Assembly: GCF_001446935.1 (NCBI RefSeq)
Contig: NZ_LKKK01000002.1
Location: 558,001 to 622,000, forward strand
Source of the DNA: Pseudomonas sp. TTU2014-080ASC
GTDB lineage: Bacteria > Pseudomonadota > Gammaproteobacteria > Pseudomonadales > Pseudomonadaceae
Length of the DNA stretch: 64,000 bases
Direction: 5' to 3'
Positions within the stretch are counted from its first letter, which is position 1. Every line of letters starts with the position of its first letter. A program made the translations under genes and the position numbers. The notes beneath the pieces were generated by a model. It did not search any database, was not told where the DNA came from, and saw nothing but the letters and a program-made list of their open reading frames with translations. Of the stretch, positions 56,748 to 64,000 are shown piece by piece.

Positions 56748-57220
56748 TCGGCACCAGAAGGGTCGGCAAGTAAGGGTTTGGATTGCACGTAGGCGAGGGC
56801 AGGGTTCACCAGCAGGTTACCCGCGACCAGTGCTTTGGAGCCTAGCAGTACGCGGTAACGCATGGTTTTACGGCAGGCCAAGGTGAATTCTACCGGCCAT
56901 TGCTGTTCTCCGAGCGCCAAATTGGTGCGTATTACATAGCGGGACTGGCTCTGACCATTAGAGCTTTTGATCGCTTTAACCGACACCAGCTGTGCTTCAC
57001 AGCGATGCCGACGCTGGACCAATGTGCCTAGATGCGCAGTGAATCTCACCCATTGCTCGCCGTTGCGATCAAATACCTGAATGTCGGTCGCATGCAGGCT
57101 GGAGGTGCTGGCGCCGGTATCGATTTTCGCGCGCAGGCCGACCATCCCCAGATCAGGCAGGTTGATCCACTCACGTAAACCGATGACGTTGAAAGGGGGA
57201 TTGGTCTTCACTGGTTCCAT
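56744..57220 (-). CDS. rimB: RimB, retropepsin-like ATP-dependent protease partner of RimK
   Basis: 158 residues of the RimB/aspartic-protease-like family (PF05618). The retropepsin motif DTGA begins at Asp34 ([13 protein letters not shown]), with VLLGSKALV near the C-terminus. RimB acts with RimK on S6, trimming glutamate tails. First gene of rimBK; ATG 57220 overlaps no other gene. Divergent from hslR. Confidence 0.88.
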   Translation of the reverse strand: MEPVKTNPPFNVIGLREWINLPDLGMVGLRAKIDTGASTSSLHATDIQVFDRNGEQWVRFTAHLGTLVQRRHRCEAQLVSVKAIKSSNGQSQSRYVIRTNLALGEQQWPVEFTLACRKTMRYRVLLGSKALVAGNLLVNPALAYVQSKPLLADPSGAE

Positions 57221-57308
57221 CCGATAGTCTCCGAAGCATTCTAGTAGGCACTTTTGACCGTTGCATCAGGCAAAATGTCTGCCATTGGATTGGCCGGATG
57301 GGCAGTGA

Positions 57309-57701
57309 ATGAGCGACAAAGACGACAAAGTACGCCTGGATAAATGGTTGTGGGCCGCGCGCTTCTATAAGACCCGAGCTCTGGCTAAGGCGGCTATCGA
57401 AGGTGGCAAGGTGCATCACCGTGGTGAGCGCTGCAAGCCTGGTAAAGAACCTAAGGTCGGTGATGAATATGTCATTCGTACCGGGTTCGATGATCGCACC
57501 GTTGTGGTGCAAGCGCTGTCAGTGGTGCGACGCGGTGCACCAGAAGCGCAACTTCTGTACCGTGAAACTGAAGAGAGCATCCGCAAGCGTGAAGCAGCTG
57601 CCGAGCAACGTAAGGCGGGGGCGCTGGGTGTGCAAACCGACGGGCGGCCAACCAAAAAGCAGCGTCGGCAGATTCTGAACTTTCAGGATTTTCAGGGCTG
57701 A
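57309..57701 (+). CDS. hslR: Heat shock protein HslR (Hsp15), S4 RNA-binding
   Basis: 130 residues with an N-terminal S4 domain (8-70; VRLDKWLWAARFYKTRALA) and a basic C-terminal helix (KKQRRQI). Hsp15 binds 50S subunits that carry a blocked nascent chain after heat stress. Next to hslO, as in other gamma-proteobacteria. Confidence 0.93.
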   Translation: MSDKDDKVRLDKWLWAARFYKTRALAKAAIEGGKVHHRGERCKPGKEPKVGDEYVIRTGFDDRTVVVQALSVVRRGAPEAQLLYRETEESIRKREAAAEQRKAGALGVQTDGRPTKKQRRQILNFQDFQG

Positions 57702-57866
57702 ATAGAGCTCTCCAGCGGGCTGGCAAATGGCCTGTAAGTGCCTGCCCGTCTGCGTTTTGGGACGATTGATAGATTTTGCCCTGAGATCCAATAGCCAAGA
57801 GGCGCTTGGTCAACGGCGCTTTTGCGCCTAAAATCGCCCGCCTAGTTACATTCAGCGAATGTGGGC

Positions 57867-58754
57867 ATGTCTGATTTTACTCAGCGTTTTTTGTTTGATG
57901 ACAGCGACATCCGTGGCGAGCTGGTCACCCTCAGTGACAGTTATCAGCACGTCTTGGCCAAGCATCCTTATCCACAGCCGGTTGCCCAGTTGCTGGGCGA
58001 GCTGCTGGCCGCAGCGAGCTTATTGATCGGCACGTTGAAGTTCGATGGCCTGCTGATTTTGCAGACCCGTTCTTCCGGTGCTGTACCGATGCTGATGGTC
58101 GAATGCTCCAGCGACGGAGATGTGCGGGGGATTGCGCGTTATGACGCCGATCAGATTAGCGACACCGCCACCCTGCGCGAGTTGATGCCAGACGGTGTAA
58201 TGGCCATGACCATCGACCCAAAATTGGGGCAACGCTACCAGGGCATTGTAGACCTTGATGGCGATACCCTGGCTGAATGCCTGACCACCTATTTCATGAC
58301 CTCTGAGCAATTGCCAACGCGTTTCTGGCTGTGTGCAGATGGTATGCGTGCCCGCGGTTTCCTCCTGCAGCAATTGCCTGCAGATCGCATTAGCGATCCT
58401 GACGAGCGTGAAGCCAGCTGGCAACACGCCGTGGCACTGGCTGACACGCTGACCACTGAAGAGCTGCTCGGTCTGGATAACGAGACGCTGCTGCACCGCC
58501 TGTATCACGAAGAAGAGCTGCGCCTGTTCGATCAGCGTGCATTGCAGTTCCGCTGCAGCTGTTCCCGTGAGCGCTCGGGCCGCGCCCTGATCAGCCTGGG
58601 TCAAACCGATGCGCAAGCCTTGGTACGTGAGCATGGCGGCAGCGTGGAAATCGACTGTCAGTTCTGCAACCAGCGCTATCTGTTCGATGCGTCGGATGTC
58701 ATGCAGCTATTTATAGATGGCAGTACCGAAGAGCCTTCGGATACACGCCACTGA
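57867..58754 (+). CDS. hslO: Redox-regulated chaperone Hsp33
   Basis: 295 residues from ATG 57867 (GTG 57861 is an alternative). The N-terminal chaperone core is followed by the C-terminal zinc switch: CSCS near 233 and CQFC near 265. Oxidation releases zinc and activates holdase function in the cytosol. It lies 165 nt after hslR with its own possible promoter in the spacer. Confidence 0.93.
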   Translation: MSDFTQRFLFDDSDIRGELVTLSDSYQHVLAKHPYPQPVAQLLGELLAAASLLIGTLKFDGLLILQTRSSGAVPMLMVECSSDGDVRGIARYDADQISDTATLRELMPDGVMAMTIDPKLGQRYQGIVDLDGDTLAECLTTYFMTSEQLPTRFWLCADGMRARGFLLQQLPADRISDPDEREASWQHAVALADTLTTEELLGLDNETLLHRLYHEEELRLFDQRALQFRCSCSRERSGRALISLGQTDAQALVREHGGSVEIDCQFCNQRYLFDASDVMQLFIDGSTEEPSDTRH

Positions 58755-58850
58755 AATTAGTAAGGCCAACCGTGCCGGAATGAATTGATCAGGGGAGGCA
58801 CCCGCAACGTGCTTTTTTCTGGCATAATCCGGCGCACTTTTTTAAATGTA

Positions 58851-58871
58851 GTAGTGCTAGATATGCACTAC
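58851..58871 (+). repeat. Hairpin in the pckA leader
   Basis: GTAGTGC (58851-58857) / GCACTAC (58865-58871), 7 bp with loop TAGATAT, about 45 nt upstream of pckA. A CATAAT -10-like box is at 58823-58828, so the hairpin would be in the mRNA leader. Confidence 0.4.
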
Positions 58872-58913
58872 AAACGTTCGCAAGACTCGGCCTAGTGGCC
58901 GACGGGGAACCTC

Positions 58914-60455
58914 ATGACGCAAGCCAACAACGCCGTGTACACAGACATTAGCGCTGCCCAACTGGTCGAAGAAGCCCTTCGCCGCGGTGAGGGTGAACTG
59001 GCCGCCAATGGCGCGCTGGTAGTGCGTACCGGCCACCGTACTGGTCGTTCGCCGGCTGATCGCTTCATCGTGCAAGAGCCGAGCACCGAGGCGCAGATCG
59101 CCTGGGGCGCGATCAACCGTCCGTTCCCGGCCGACAAGTTCGACGCACTGTGGGATCGCGTTCAGGCGTTCTCCGATGCTCAAGACAGCTTCGTATCGTA
59201 CGTGCACGTTGGTTCTGCTGAAGAGCATTACCTGCCGGTCAAAATGACCACTGCTACTGCTTGGCAGAACCTGTTCGGCCGTCAGCTGTTCATCAACCCA
59301 GCTCAGTACAACCCGAGCGGTAAAGATGAGTGGCAAGTGCTGAACGTCGCTAATTTCGAGTGTGTGCCTGAGCGTGACGGCACCAACTCTGACGGCTGCG
59401 TGATCATCAACTTCGCCGCCAAGAAAGTGCTGATCGCTGGCATGCGTTACGCCGGTGAAATGAAGAAAGCCATGTTCTCCGTGCAGAACTTCCTGCTGCC
59501 GGAAAAAGACGTACTGCCGATGCACTGCGCCGCCAACATCGGCGAAGAAGGCGACGTGACCCTGTTCTTCGGCCTGTCCGGCACTGGTAAAACCACACTG
59601 TCGGCTGACGAATCCCGCTACCTGATCGGTGACGACGAGCACGGTTGGGGCGAGGGCGTGGTGTTCAACATCGAAGGCGGTTGCTACGCCAAGTGCATCG
59701 ACCTGTCTGAGAAGAACGAGCCGGTCATCTGGAAAGCCATTCAGTTCGGTACCGTTCTGGAAAACGTCGTACTCGACGAGCAGCGCATTCCAGATTACAG
59801 CGACGACAGCCTGACTCAGAACAGCCGCGCTGCTTACCCGCTGGAGTACGTTGAGAAGCGCAGCGAGAAGAACCTGGGCGGCGAGCCGAACGCGGTTATC
59901 TTCCTGACCTGCGACCTGACTGGCGTTCTGCCGCCGGTTTCGATTCTGAACAACGAACAGGCTGCTTATCACTTCCTGTCCGGCTACACCGCGCTGGTTG
60001 GCTCCACTGAAATGGGCAGCGGCGGCGGCATCAAGTCGACCTTCTCCACCTGCTTCGGCGCTCCGTTCTTCCCGCGTCCGGCTGGCGTATACGCTGAGCT
60101 GCTGATTAAGCGCATCAACGCGTTCGGCTCCAAGGTTTACCTGGTTAACACCGGTTGGACTGGCGGTGGCTATGGCGTCGGCAAGCGCTTCAACATCCCG
60201 ACCACTCGCGGTGTGATCGCAGCTATTCAGAGCGGCGCGCTGATCGGCGCTGAAACCGAGCACCTGCCAATCATCAACCTGGACGTGCCGAAGGCTGTTC
60301 CGGGCGTTGAAACTAACCTGCTCAACCCGCGCAACACTTGGGCTGACAAGGCTGCTTACGACGAGGCCGCCAAAGGCCTGGCTAAGCTGTTCATCGACAA
60401 CTTCCAGAAGTTCGATGTCAGCGACGCGATCAAAAAAGCCGGTCCGCAACTGTAA
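58914..60455 (+). CDS. pckA: Phosphoenolpyruvate carboxykinase (ATP)
   Basis: 513 residues. Kinase-1a motif [11 protein letters not shown] (near 225), metal motif DDEHGW, and [14 protein letters not shown] near the N-terminus. It converts oxaloacetate and ATP to PEP, CO2 and ADP, the first step of gluconeogenesis, needed for growth on the amino and organic acids produced by the amine pathways nearby. GGGGA precedes ATG 58914. Codon use indicates strong expression. Confidence 0.96.
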   Translation: MTQANNAVYTDISAAQLVEEALRRGEGELAANGALVVRTGHRTGRSPADRFIVQEPSTEAQIAWGAINRPFPADKFDALWDRVQAFSDAQDSFVSYVHVGSAEEHYLPVKMTTATAWQNLFGRQLFINPAQYNPSGKDEWQVLNVANFECVPERDGTNSDGCVIINFAAKKVLIAGMRYAGEMKKAMFSVQNFLLPEKDVLPMHCAANIGEEGDVTLFFGLSGTGKTTLSADESRYLIGDDEHGWGEGVVFNIEGGCYAKCIDLSEKNEPVIWKAIQFGTVLENVVLDEQRIPDYSDDSLTQNSRAAYPLEYVEKRSEKNLGGEPNAVIFLTCDLTGVLPPVSILNNEQAAYHFLSGYTALVGSTEMGSGGGIKSTFSTCFGAPFFPRPAGVYAELLIKRINAFGSKVYLVNTGWTGGGYGVGKRFNIPTTRGVIAAIQSGALIGAETEHLPIINLDVPKAVPGVETNLLNPRNTWADKAAYDEAAKGLAKLFIDNFQKFDVSDAIKKAGPQL

Positions 60456-60474
60456 GTCGCGGCAGCTGCTGAAT

Positions 60475-60504
60475 AAAAAAACCGCCGGTAACGGCGGTTT
60501 TTTT
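60475..60504. terminator. Terminator after pckA
   Basis: A7CCGCCG (60475-60487), loop GTAA, CGGCGGT7 (60492-60504). Strong in both directions; the only other content up to 60611 is unassigned spacer before the tadE stop. Confidence 0.95.
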
Positions 60505-60611
60505 ATGGGCGTTTGAGTGCGGTTCACGCTTGCGCAGGAGCGTTATATCCATGGTGGATAAGCTGTTTTGCAGCCTTACGCCACCCTATGGAGCGTGCGT
60601 CTGGCCCGGAG

Positions 60612-61298
60612 TTATGGGCAGAACATCCGCTGGTTAGTTCCGCAGAAGTGGCTGTCATGTACGGCAGCGCTCTGCATGCGGACGGTGGCTTCTGAGGTGA
60701 TGATGAAGCCATTACGCCTGCCGCAAATGGCCTGGTAATCCGGGTTGCGCCGGGCGGCTTCGTTGAAGCTGGTCTGGGTGCGCTTGGTGTTGAAGGCGGA
60801 TGCCGAGCTGAGCAGCTTTTCTGCCATGGGCACGATCAGGCGCATGCAGTACTGCACGCGGATTTTGAGCAGGTTGGCATCCTGAATCGAAACAGGCCCT
60901 TGTGCCGGGGAGCGGAACATCAGGTTGTCGTTAGGAATGGCTTCTGTGCCCAGCGCTTCGACTTCTTCTGCAAATTGATCGAAGGCCTCCATGTTCGGGC
61001 TGATACGCGTGATCATGACGAAGTTATCCACTTCGGATGAAGTGTGGGTCATGCGCGCATTCGGGTCATCAATCTGCGAGAACATCGGGTACATGCCACG
61101 AATCAGGCCGCGACGCATATCGGTGTACAGGGCATTGTTCATCGCGCCGATGCGGGCGGCTTGGAAGGTCGCGTAGTTCAAGCCGTTTTTAGCCGAATAA
61201 ATGAACGCGATCTGCGCAGCGCCGAAGATCAGCAGGATCAGAACGGGGATGATGATCAGAAACTCGATCATTGCCTGGGCTGATTGACGACGCTTCAT
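60612..61298 (-). CDS. tadE: TadE/TadG-like pilus assembly (pseudopilin) protein
   Basis: 228 residues with the TadE signature at the N-terminus: QAMIEFLIIIPVLILLIFGA, a single membrane helix (10-32) preceded by Arg residues, then a periplasmic domain with four Cys near its end. TadE/F/G proteins are pseudopilin-like parts of the Tad machinery, processed by a prepilin peptidase. It is longer than minimal TadE proteins. Last visible gene of the tad operon, 5 nt after tadD. Confidence 0.8.
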   Translation of the reverse strand: MKRRQSAQAMIEFLIIIPVLILLIFGAAQIAFIYSAKNGLNYATFQAARIGAMNNALYTDMRRGLIRGMYPMFSQIDDPNARMTHTSSEVDNFVMITRISPNMEAFDQFAEEVEALGTEAIPNDNLMFRSPAQGPVSIQDANLLKIRVQYCMRLIVPMAEKLLSSASAFNTKRTQTSFNEAARRNPDYQAICGRRNGFIITSEATVRMQSAAVHDSHFCGTNQRMFCP

Positions 61299-61303
61299 GG
61301 CCT

Positions 61304-61738
61304 TTACTCCTGCGCCTGAGGAAAGACGTTGAGTAGTTGTTCGGCACGCTCCAGCGCTTTGTCGGCATGAGGTGTCTGGTCGTTGAGATAGCGGCGCATT
61401 TCGGCTGCGGTCAGCGTTGCTTCACGTAGCTGTACTTGCAGCAGGTTGTGCCAGCTACGGGCATGTTGGGGGTCGCGGACCAGCGCGTCGCGGTAACTGG
61501 CCACAGCGGCCTGGTTATTGCCCTGACGGGCCTGGCTGTTGCCGAGTTGATAGCGGATGCCAGCATCAGTTGGCAGTTTCTTGGCCAAGCGCTCATACAG
61601 TTTGGTTGAGGTGGCGAAGTCACCCTGGGAATAGGCGGTATCTGCCTGGCGCTGCAGGTCGATGATCTGGTTTTTCGGTTGCAGGTTGGCGCAGCCGCTC
61701 GCCAGCAATGCGAGCAGGACGATGCTCAGGAGGCGCAT
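61304..61738 (-). CDS. tadD: TadD-like TPR lipoprotein
   Basis: 144 residues. Lipobox LLASGC at 11-16 marks a lipoprotein; two or three TPR units follow (about 30-130; DTAYSQGDFATSTKLYERLAKKLP, GNSQARQGNNQAAVASYRDALVRDP). TadD is the pilotin-like TPR lipoprotein of Tad systems. Its start overlaps the end of the DUF192 gene by 13 nt. Confidence 0.8.
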   Translation of the reverse strand: MRLLSIVLLALLASGCANLQPKNQIIDLQRQADTAYSQGDFATSTKLYERLAKKLPTDAGIRYQLGNSQARQGNNQAAVASYRDALVRDPQHARSWHNLLQVQLREATLTAAEMRRYLNDQTPHADKALERAEQLLNVFPQAQE

Positions 61739-62070
61739 GTGATCTGATCTCCGGGACTAATACGCAGGCGCTGGCATTCGCCAGCGGCCAGTTCGATTAC
61801 GCTTTTGGCCTTCCAGCACAGACTCATGCGCCAGGGGGCCAGATTGGGGCGGATGGCAATAATCCGTTCATTGTCATCCAGATACAGGACGTCGATGGCG
61901 AAGCGCATAAAGAAGCAATGAACAGAGTTGCAGGGGCTGATCCAGATACCTTCGGCTGGGTTCAGGCCCGCACGTCCGAGCAGGCCTTTGAGGCGTGATG
62001 GCAGGCTGTCAGCCATTGTCAGCTCTAGGGGGGCGGATGTGCCGTCGGTACGGATCAACTGGTGTTTCAT
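61726..62070 (-). CDS. DUF192 protein inside the tad operon
   Basis: 114 residues of DUF192 (PF02643): SRLKGLLGR, CNSVHCFFMRFAIDVLYLD and VIELAAG. Other members carry signal peptides or membrane anchors; this one appears cytosolic. Function is unknown. Coupling is tight: 1-nt overlap with tadC (TGATG) and 13-nt overlap with tadD, so it is made together with the pilus proteins. Confidence 0.8.
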   Translation of the reverse strand: MKHQLIRTDGTSAPLELTMADSLPSRLKGLLGRAGLNPAEGIWISPCNSVHCFFMRFAIDVLYLDDNERIIAIRPNLAPWRMSLCWKAKSVIELAAGECQRLRISPGDQITCAS

Positions 62071-62948
62071 CAGGCTTCCCCGAGGAACTTAACCACGATC
62101 GGGAACAGCAGGATCACGAAGGTCAGCGGGAAGATGAAGGTGATCAGCGGGATGATCAGTTTGACCGGTGCCTGCATGGCGGTTTTCTCTGCGCGCTGGA
62201 AGCGTTCTTCCAGACGCTGCTGGGCTTGAATCTGCAGGGTGTTGCGCAGGCTGCTGCCCATTTTTTCCGCTTGAATCACTGAGCGCACGAAGGTGGACAG
62301 GTCTTTGAGGTTGACCCGCTCATCCATGCGGTTGAGTGCTTCGGCGCGGGGCAGACCGGAACGGATGTCACGCAGCACGATACGAAACTCGTTCTTCATG
62401 GCGCCGTCAGGGCCTTTGTCCACGGCCTGTTGCAATGCGCCGAGGAAGTTCAGACCGGCATCCACGCACATGGTCAGGTATTCGAGGAACACCGGCAGGT
62501 TGCGGACAATGTCGCGGTCGCGGCGTTTATGCATGTCGGTGATCCACATCCACGGCAGCGCTGCACCGAGAAACATCATCACCAGCACCACGGGCCAAAT
62601 AATGCCGCTCTTGCCACTGGCCATCGGCAGGATGGAAATCAGTGGGAACAGCACCGCCATGGTGATGCACAGGGCGAGAAATTCTTCGGCCGTGAGCACA
62701 TACAGGGCACCGGTTTTTTGCAGGCGCACGTCCAGTTTGTCCATCAAACGCGGTGGCATGTTGCTGCAAAAGTGATGGCTGACCAAACGCACCAGCGGCC
62801 AGATCGGACGAATCCACCCGGGCACCGGGTCCATGTAGGCGCGGTTTTCGTCAGGCAGTAGCGACAGCAGAGAGATGATCAGCAGCAGCGTGCAGGTGAC
62901 GGTAACGCCGAGGCTGGCGCTGCTGAGCAGGACAAGGATCTCGTTCAT
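62070..62948 (-). CDS. tadC: TadC, Tad pilus inner-membrane platform protein
   Basis: 292 residues, T2SF/GspF-like domain (about 155-280; FLEYLTMCVDAGLNFLGALQQA) with helices at about 8-28, 100-135 and 262-290. Pairs with TadB to form the inner-membrane base that the TadA ATPase drives. Starts 2 nt after tadB ends. Confidence 0.88.
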   Translation of the reverse strand: MNEILVLLSSASLGVTVTCTLLLIISLLSLLPDENRAYMDPVPGWIRPIWPLVRLVSHHFCSNMPPRLMDKLDVRLQKTGALYVLTAEEFLALCITMAVLFPLISILPMASGKSGIIWPVVLVMMFLGAALPWMWITDMHKRRDRDIVRNLPVFLEYLTMCVDAGLNFLGALQQAVDKGPDGAMKNEFRIVLRDIRSGLPRAEALNRMDERVNLKDLSTFVRSVIQAEKMGSSLRNTLQIQAQQRLEERFQRAEKTAMQAPVKLIIPLITFIFPLTFVILLFPIVVKFLGEA

Positions 62949-62950
62949 GA

Positions 62951-63808
62951 TTAGGCGTCGATCGTGGTGATTTTACGAATGAACAAGAAGCCCAGAACTT
63001 CCATGATGACCATGACGGTCAACACGATCAGGCCGTTGCGTGTGGTGTACAGCTGGCTCATGGCTTCCGGCTCAATCACGCTGAGAATGCCGGCGAGAAA
63101 GATCGGCAACATCGCCATGAACGTACCTTGCGCTTTCCCCTGAGCAGTCAGGCTGTCGATCTTGCCTTCCATCACCCGTTTACGGCGCAGCATGGCGGCC
63201 ATGGAGTTGATGGTTTCTACCAGGTTGCCACCCACTTCACGGCTGATACGAATCGCCGAACTGGCCATGATGAAGGAGGGCAGCGGCAGACGTTGTTCCA
63301 GCTTGAGCAGGGCGTCTTCGAGGGTGATACCGAGGCGGATGTTTTTGATCAGCAGGCCGAACTCCTGATTCAGCGGAGCAGGTGATTGCTGCACCACGTT
63401 CTCCAGCGCCATGTTCAGGCTGGCACCGGATTGCAGGCTGCTGGAGAGCAGCATGAAGGCGTCGGGCAGCTGTTCTTCGAACTTCTTCAGGCGGGTTTTA
63501 CGCATCTGATTGATGATCAGCTTCGGTACAAACAGCATCAGCACCGCACCGGCAATGGTGACCACCAGGATGTTGAACACCACATGCAGAAACAGCGGGA
63601 CCAGCACCATCAGCATGGCGTTGACGATAAAGAACTGTTTACCGCTGGCGAAGATGAACATATCCGCCATTTCCAGTTCGGTACTGCGGGAGAACTGGCT
63701 GCGGTAGAAGGCCAGGTGATCGCTGACCTTGTCCGTGAGCAGCATGGCGGCGGCAAAACCCGCCACCGCCAGTAACAACGCGCAGAGATAGAGCAGCAAC
63801 TCAGACAT
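62951..63808 (-). CDS. tadB: TadB, Tad pilus inner-membrane platform protein
   Basis: 285 residues, T2SF domain (about 110-240; LPDAFMLLSSSLQSGASLNMALE) with helices near 2-22, 68-95 and 232-280. Partner of TadC. It overlaps tadA by 8 nt. Confidence 0.88.
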   Translation of the reverse strand: MSELLLYLCALLLAVAGFAAAMLLTDKVSDHLAFYRSQFSRSTELEMADMFIFASGKQFFIVNAMLMVLVPLFLHVVFNILVVTIAGAVLMLFVPKLIINQMRKTRLKKFEEQLPDAFMLLSSSLQSGASLNMALENVVQQSPAPLNQEFGLLIKNIRLGITLEDALLKLEQRLPLPSFIMASSAIRISREVGGNLVETINSMAAMLRRKRVMEGKIDSLTAQGKAQGTFMAMLPIFLAGILSVIEPEAMSQLYTTRNGLIVLTVMVIMEVLGFLFIRKITTIDA

Positions 63809-64000
63809 GGCGGGGGTCCGTACGGAAAATGTCCATGTTCACCGGAATGCCACGATCTCTCAGCTCTTCGTAGAACTCAGGGATCAGGCCGGTGGCCTGG
63901 TAGTAACCCTTAACCCGTCCGTTCTCATCGAAACCTTGCTGTTGGAAGCTGAAGATTTCGTTGAGTTGGATGGTGCTTTGTTCCATGCCGGTGATTTCGG
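63801..64000 (-). CDS. tadA: TadA/CpaF secretion ATPase, C-terminal end (5' part outside window)
   Basis: C-terminal 65 residues of a CpaF/TadA traffic ATPase; the frame is open to the window edge. The tail EITGMEQSTIQLNEIFSFQQQGFD is characteristic of TadA after the ATPase core. Walker motifs would be beyond base 64000. It powers Tad pilus assembly. Confidence 0.8.
   Translation of the reverse strand, partial: EITGMEQSTIQLNEIFSFQQQGFDENGRVKGYYQATGLIPEFYEELRDRGIPVNMDIFRTDPRHV

Noticed and set aside
58857..60527. 556-codon frame opposite pckA
   Set aside because: Antisense shadow; it runs through the pckA promoter and terminator.
1..64000. tRNA, rRNA, CRISPR arrays, transposases, integrases or restriction/defence genes
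   Set aside because: None recognised by eye on either strand; short RNA genes without strong features could still be missed.

Overview
The window is a GC-rich chromosomal segment of a Pseudomonas or close relative. The evidence is gene content and neighbourhoods known from that genus: lrp/dadR-dadA-ridA-dadX, pauR-cycB-rep, glnA-thiI-typA, a PA0285-like GGDEF/EAL gene beside desA, gshA, tex, amgR/amgS (ompR/envZ), rimB-rimK, hslR-hslO-pckA and a Tad pilus operon. No rRNA, tRNA, CRISPR array, IS element or prophage gene was recognised.

Layout. (1) 1-10.2 kb: amine and D-amino-acid catabolism. It holds the 3' part of kauB, an MFS transporter, a MocR-type regulator divergent from a DUF1127 peptide, a PauB-like flavin oxidase, the D-alanine genes with their Lrp regulator, PauR and cytochrome c5. 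(2) 10.2-22 kb: rep helicase, a ProE-like phosphodiesterase, PbpG endopeptidase, a ChrA transporter, glnA with a sigma-54/NtrC-type control region, thiI and typA. (3) 22-25.3 kb: a polyamine operon (oxidase, XRE-cupin regulator, gamma-glutamyl-polyamine ligase). (4) 25.3-34.1 kb: four same-strand, mostly overlapping signalling genes that form a predicted phosphorelay ending in a diguanylate cyclase, headed by a PAS-GGDEF-EAL protein. (5) 34.3-38.7 kb: desA, a SulP anion transporter and a dihaem cytochrome c peroxidase with an ANR/FNR-type box. (6) 38.7-42.3 kb: an AT-rich accessory block, azlC-azlD-desaturase plus an AraC regulator. (7) 42.8-45.4 kb: aguA-aguB (agmatine to putrescine) and a divergent RMF-like gene. 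(8) 45.5-60.5 kb: core genes gshA, tex, ompR-envZ, a large MASE1-GGDEF-EAL protein facing rimBK, hslR, hslO and pckA. (9) 60.6-64 kb: the distal part of a Tad pilus operon, cut by the window edge at tadA.

Two themes recur. Polyamine catabolism appears in three separate places (kauB/pauB/pauR; the oxidase-regulator-ligase operon; aguAB) and would lead agmatine and putrescine to GABA-type products. Cyclic-di-GMP signalling appears in four proteins (one degenerate-GGDEF PDE, two dual-domain proteins, one phosphorelay-driven DGC). The least explained material is the AT-rich azlCD-desaturase block and the palindrome clusters upstream of aguB and of the polyamine operon.
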